A stretch of 6,027 bases of DNA from an uncultured Fidelibacterota bacterium (GTDB taxonomy: Bacteria > Marinisomatota > Marinisomatia > Marinisomatales > UBA1611): NCBI GenBank assembly GCA_913045415.1, contig CAJWPW010000080.1:1-6027 (forward strand), given 5' to 3'. The notes under the pieces were generated by a model. The model made no database searches and had not been told where the DNA came from. It was given only the letters and a program-made list of their open reading frames with translations. The translations under genes were made by a program, and so were the position numbers. Positions 5,192-6,027 of this stretch are shown here, in pieces; the stretch's first letter is position 1, and each line of letters starts with the position of its first letter.

Positions 5192-6027
5192 ATGAAAAAT
5201 ATTATTTGCTTTTTTACATTCTTTTTCCTGTTTGGATCATTGAGGTCAGAAGCAGGCCAATTAATTGAATATAATCTGCAGGGTGCCATGACACAGGATG
5301 ATATTATTTATATTTTGTGGATTGCTGGCATAGATCCACAGGCAGATTATGGTGTCTCGATTTATGATATCAAATACGAAACGGAAGGCGAGGGCGGGTA
5401 TCTGGATACTTTGGGAGGACTCGTTATTTTTCCGCATTCGTTAACTGAAGCATTCCCTATTATTAGCTACCAGCACGGAACGGCCGTGAACGATGCAAGT
5501 GCACCTTCCCTCACGGGGCTATCCTTGGACAATCAGGAAGTATTATTGATTAGCCTGATAACATCACCCATGGGTTTCATTACTTTATTCCCTGATTATG
5601 AAGGATTTGGAGACCCAGAAAAGTTTCATCCATATATCACAGCAGAATCATACTCCCACGCAATTGTGAATATGGTTCGTGCCGTAAAAGAGCTATCCTA
5701 CGAGTTGCAATTGGACGATCCATTTCAGTTTAATGACCAGCTTCATTTATTGGGTTATTCAGAAGGTGGCTATGCAACCTTAGCAGCCCAACGTGGTATA
5801 GAATTAAATTATAATGATGAGTTTACCATCACCACTTCCTGTCCTATGGCGGGTCCTTACGATTTAGGCGGAACCATGGTGGATTATTTTCTCTCGATTC
5901 CATCCTATCCAAAACCATTTTATGTTCCCTTTGTGCTTACGAGCCATTTATGGTATTACCAAGGAGAAGATGTTGATTTTAGTCTATATTTTAAACCTTT
6001 TTGGGCACATACATTACCATCCCTATT
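5192..6027 (+). CDS. Secreted alpha/beta hydrolase, lipase/esterase-like (3' end missing)
   Basis: An open frame of 278 codons runs from ATG 5192 off the right edge with no stop. Residues 1 to about 21 are a signal peptide (MKNIICFFTFFFLFGSLRSEA). The mature part has an alpha/beta hydrolase core: a strand 'GGLVIFP' (75-81), 'PIISYQHGT' (89-97) with H95-G96 as likely oxyanion-hole residues, 'TLFPDYEGFGDP' (131-142), a helix 'SYSHAIVNMVRAVKEL' (153-168), and the nucleophile elbow GYSEGGYAT (188-196) with Ser190. The 'PDYEGFG' and 'GYSEGGYA' pair is typical of the secretory-lipase/large esterase group. The acid and histidine of the triad should lie beyond the edge or near it. The likely role is ester hydrolysis in the periplasm or outside; the substrate is unknown. 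It starts 8 nt after the DUF1028 stop, with only a weak AAAGAA upstream, so translational coupling is plausible. Confidence 0.85.
   Translation, partial: MKNIICFFTFFFLFGSLRSEAGQLIEYNLQGAMTQDDIIYILWIAGIDPQADYGVSIYDIKYETEGEGGYLDTLGGLVIFPHSLTEAFPIISYQHGTAVNDASAPSLTGLSLDNQEVLLISLITSPMGFITLFPDYEGFGDPEKFHPYITAESYSHAIVNMVRAVKELSYELQLDDPFQFNDQLHLLGYSEGGYATLAAQRGIELNYNDEFTITTSCPMAGPYDLGGTMVDYFLSIPSYPKPFYVPFVLTSHLWYYQGEDVDFSLYFKPFWAHTLPSL

Overview
The window looks like a piece of a free-living, probably aquatic or sediment bacterium of the FCB superphylum. My best guess is Candidatus Neomarinimicrobiota (SAR406/Marinimicrobia), or a related lineage such as Ignavibacteria. The main evidence is the type IX secretion (T9SS) C-terminal sorting domain on the 504-aa protein (core 'QPYPNPFN', ending 'SIYLK'). 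A similar tail, ending 'KKMILLK', closes the truncated gene at the left edge. AT-rich DNA, lysine/asparagine-rich proteins and several genes without a clear Shine-Dalgarno site fit this. The taxon is an inference from style and was not searched.

Layout. Bases 1-43 hold the 3' end of a + strand gene encoding a probable T9SS cargo. A strong hairpin terminator at 83-118 follows. The gene at 203-1591 on the minus strand encodes a DASS-family (CitT/TtdT/plant DiT1-like) dicarboxylate transporter with a TTG start. It is separated by 72 bp from a divergent + strand series: a 2-oxoglutarate/Fe(II) oxygenase-like protein (1664-2257), a secreted Asp-box beta-propeller with a T9SS tail (2279-3793), a secreted protein made of four 16-residue cysteine-rich repeats (3868-4179), a secreted DUF1028 (Ntn-hydrolase-like) protein with a TPR-like C-terminus (4185-5183), and the 5' part of a secreted alpha/beta hydrolase (5192 to the right edge).

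How the genes may work together. The last three genes are spaced 5 and 8 nt apart, and the second one's ribosome binding site lies inside the last repeat of the cysteine-rich gene. They are therefore probably one translationally close operon of exported proteins: a thiol-rich small protein and two putative hydrolases. The propeller gene is 74 bp upstream and could be the same or a separate transcript. The oxygenase lacks a signal peptide, so it should act in the cytoplasm. No defence system, CRISPR array, tRNA or rRNA is visible.

The most unusual items are two. One is a 52-bp palindromic repeat element inserted in frame inside the sorting-domain coding sequence of the propeller gene. The other is the tandem CX3CX3CC protein, for which I recognise no family.
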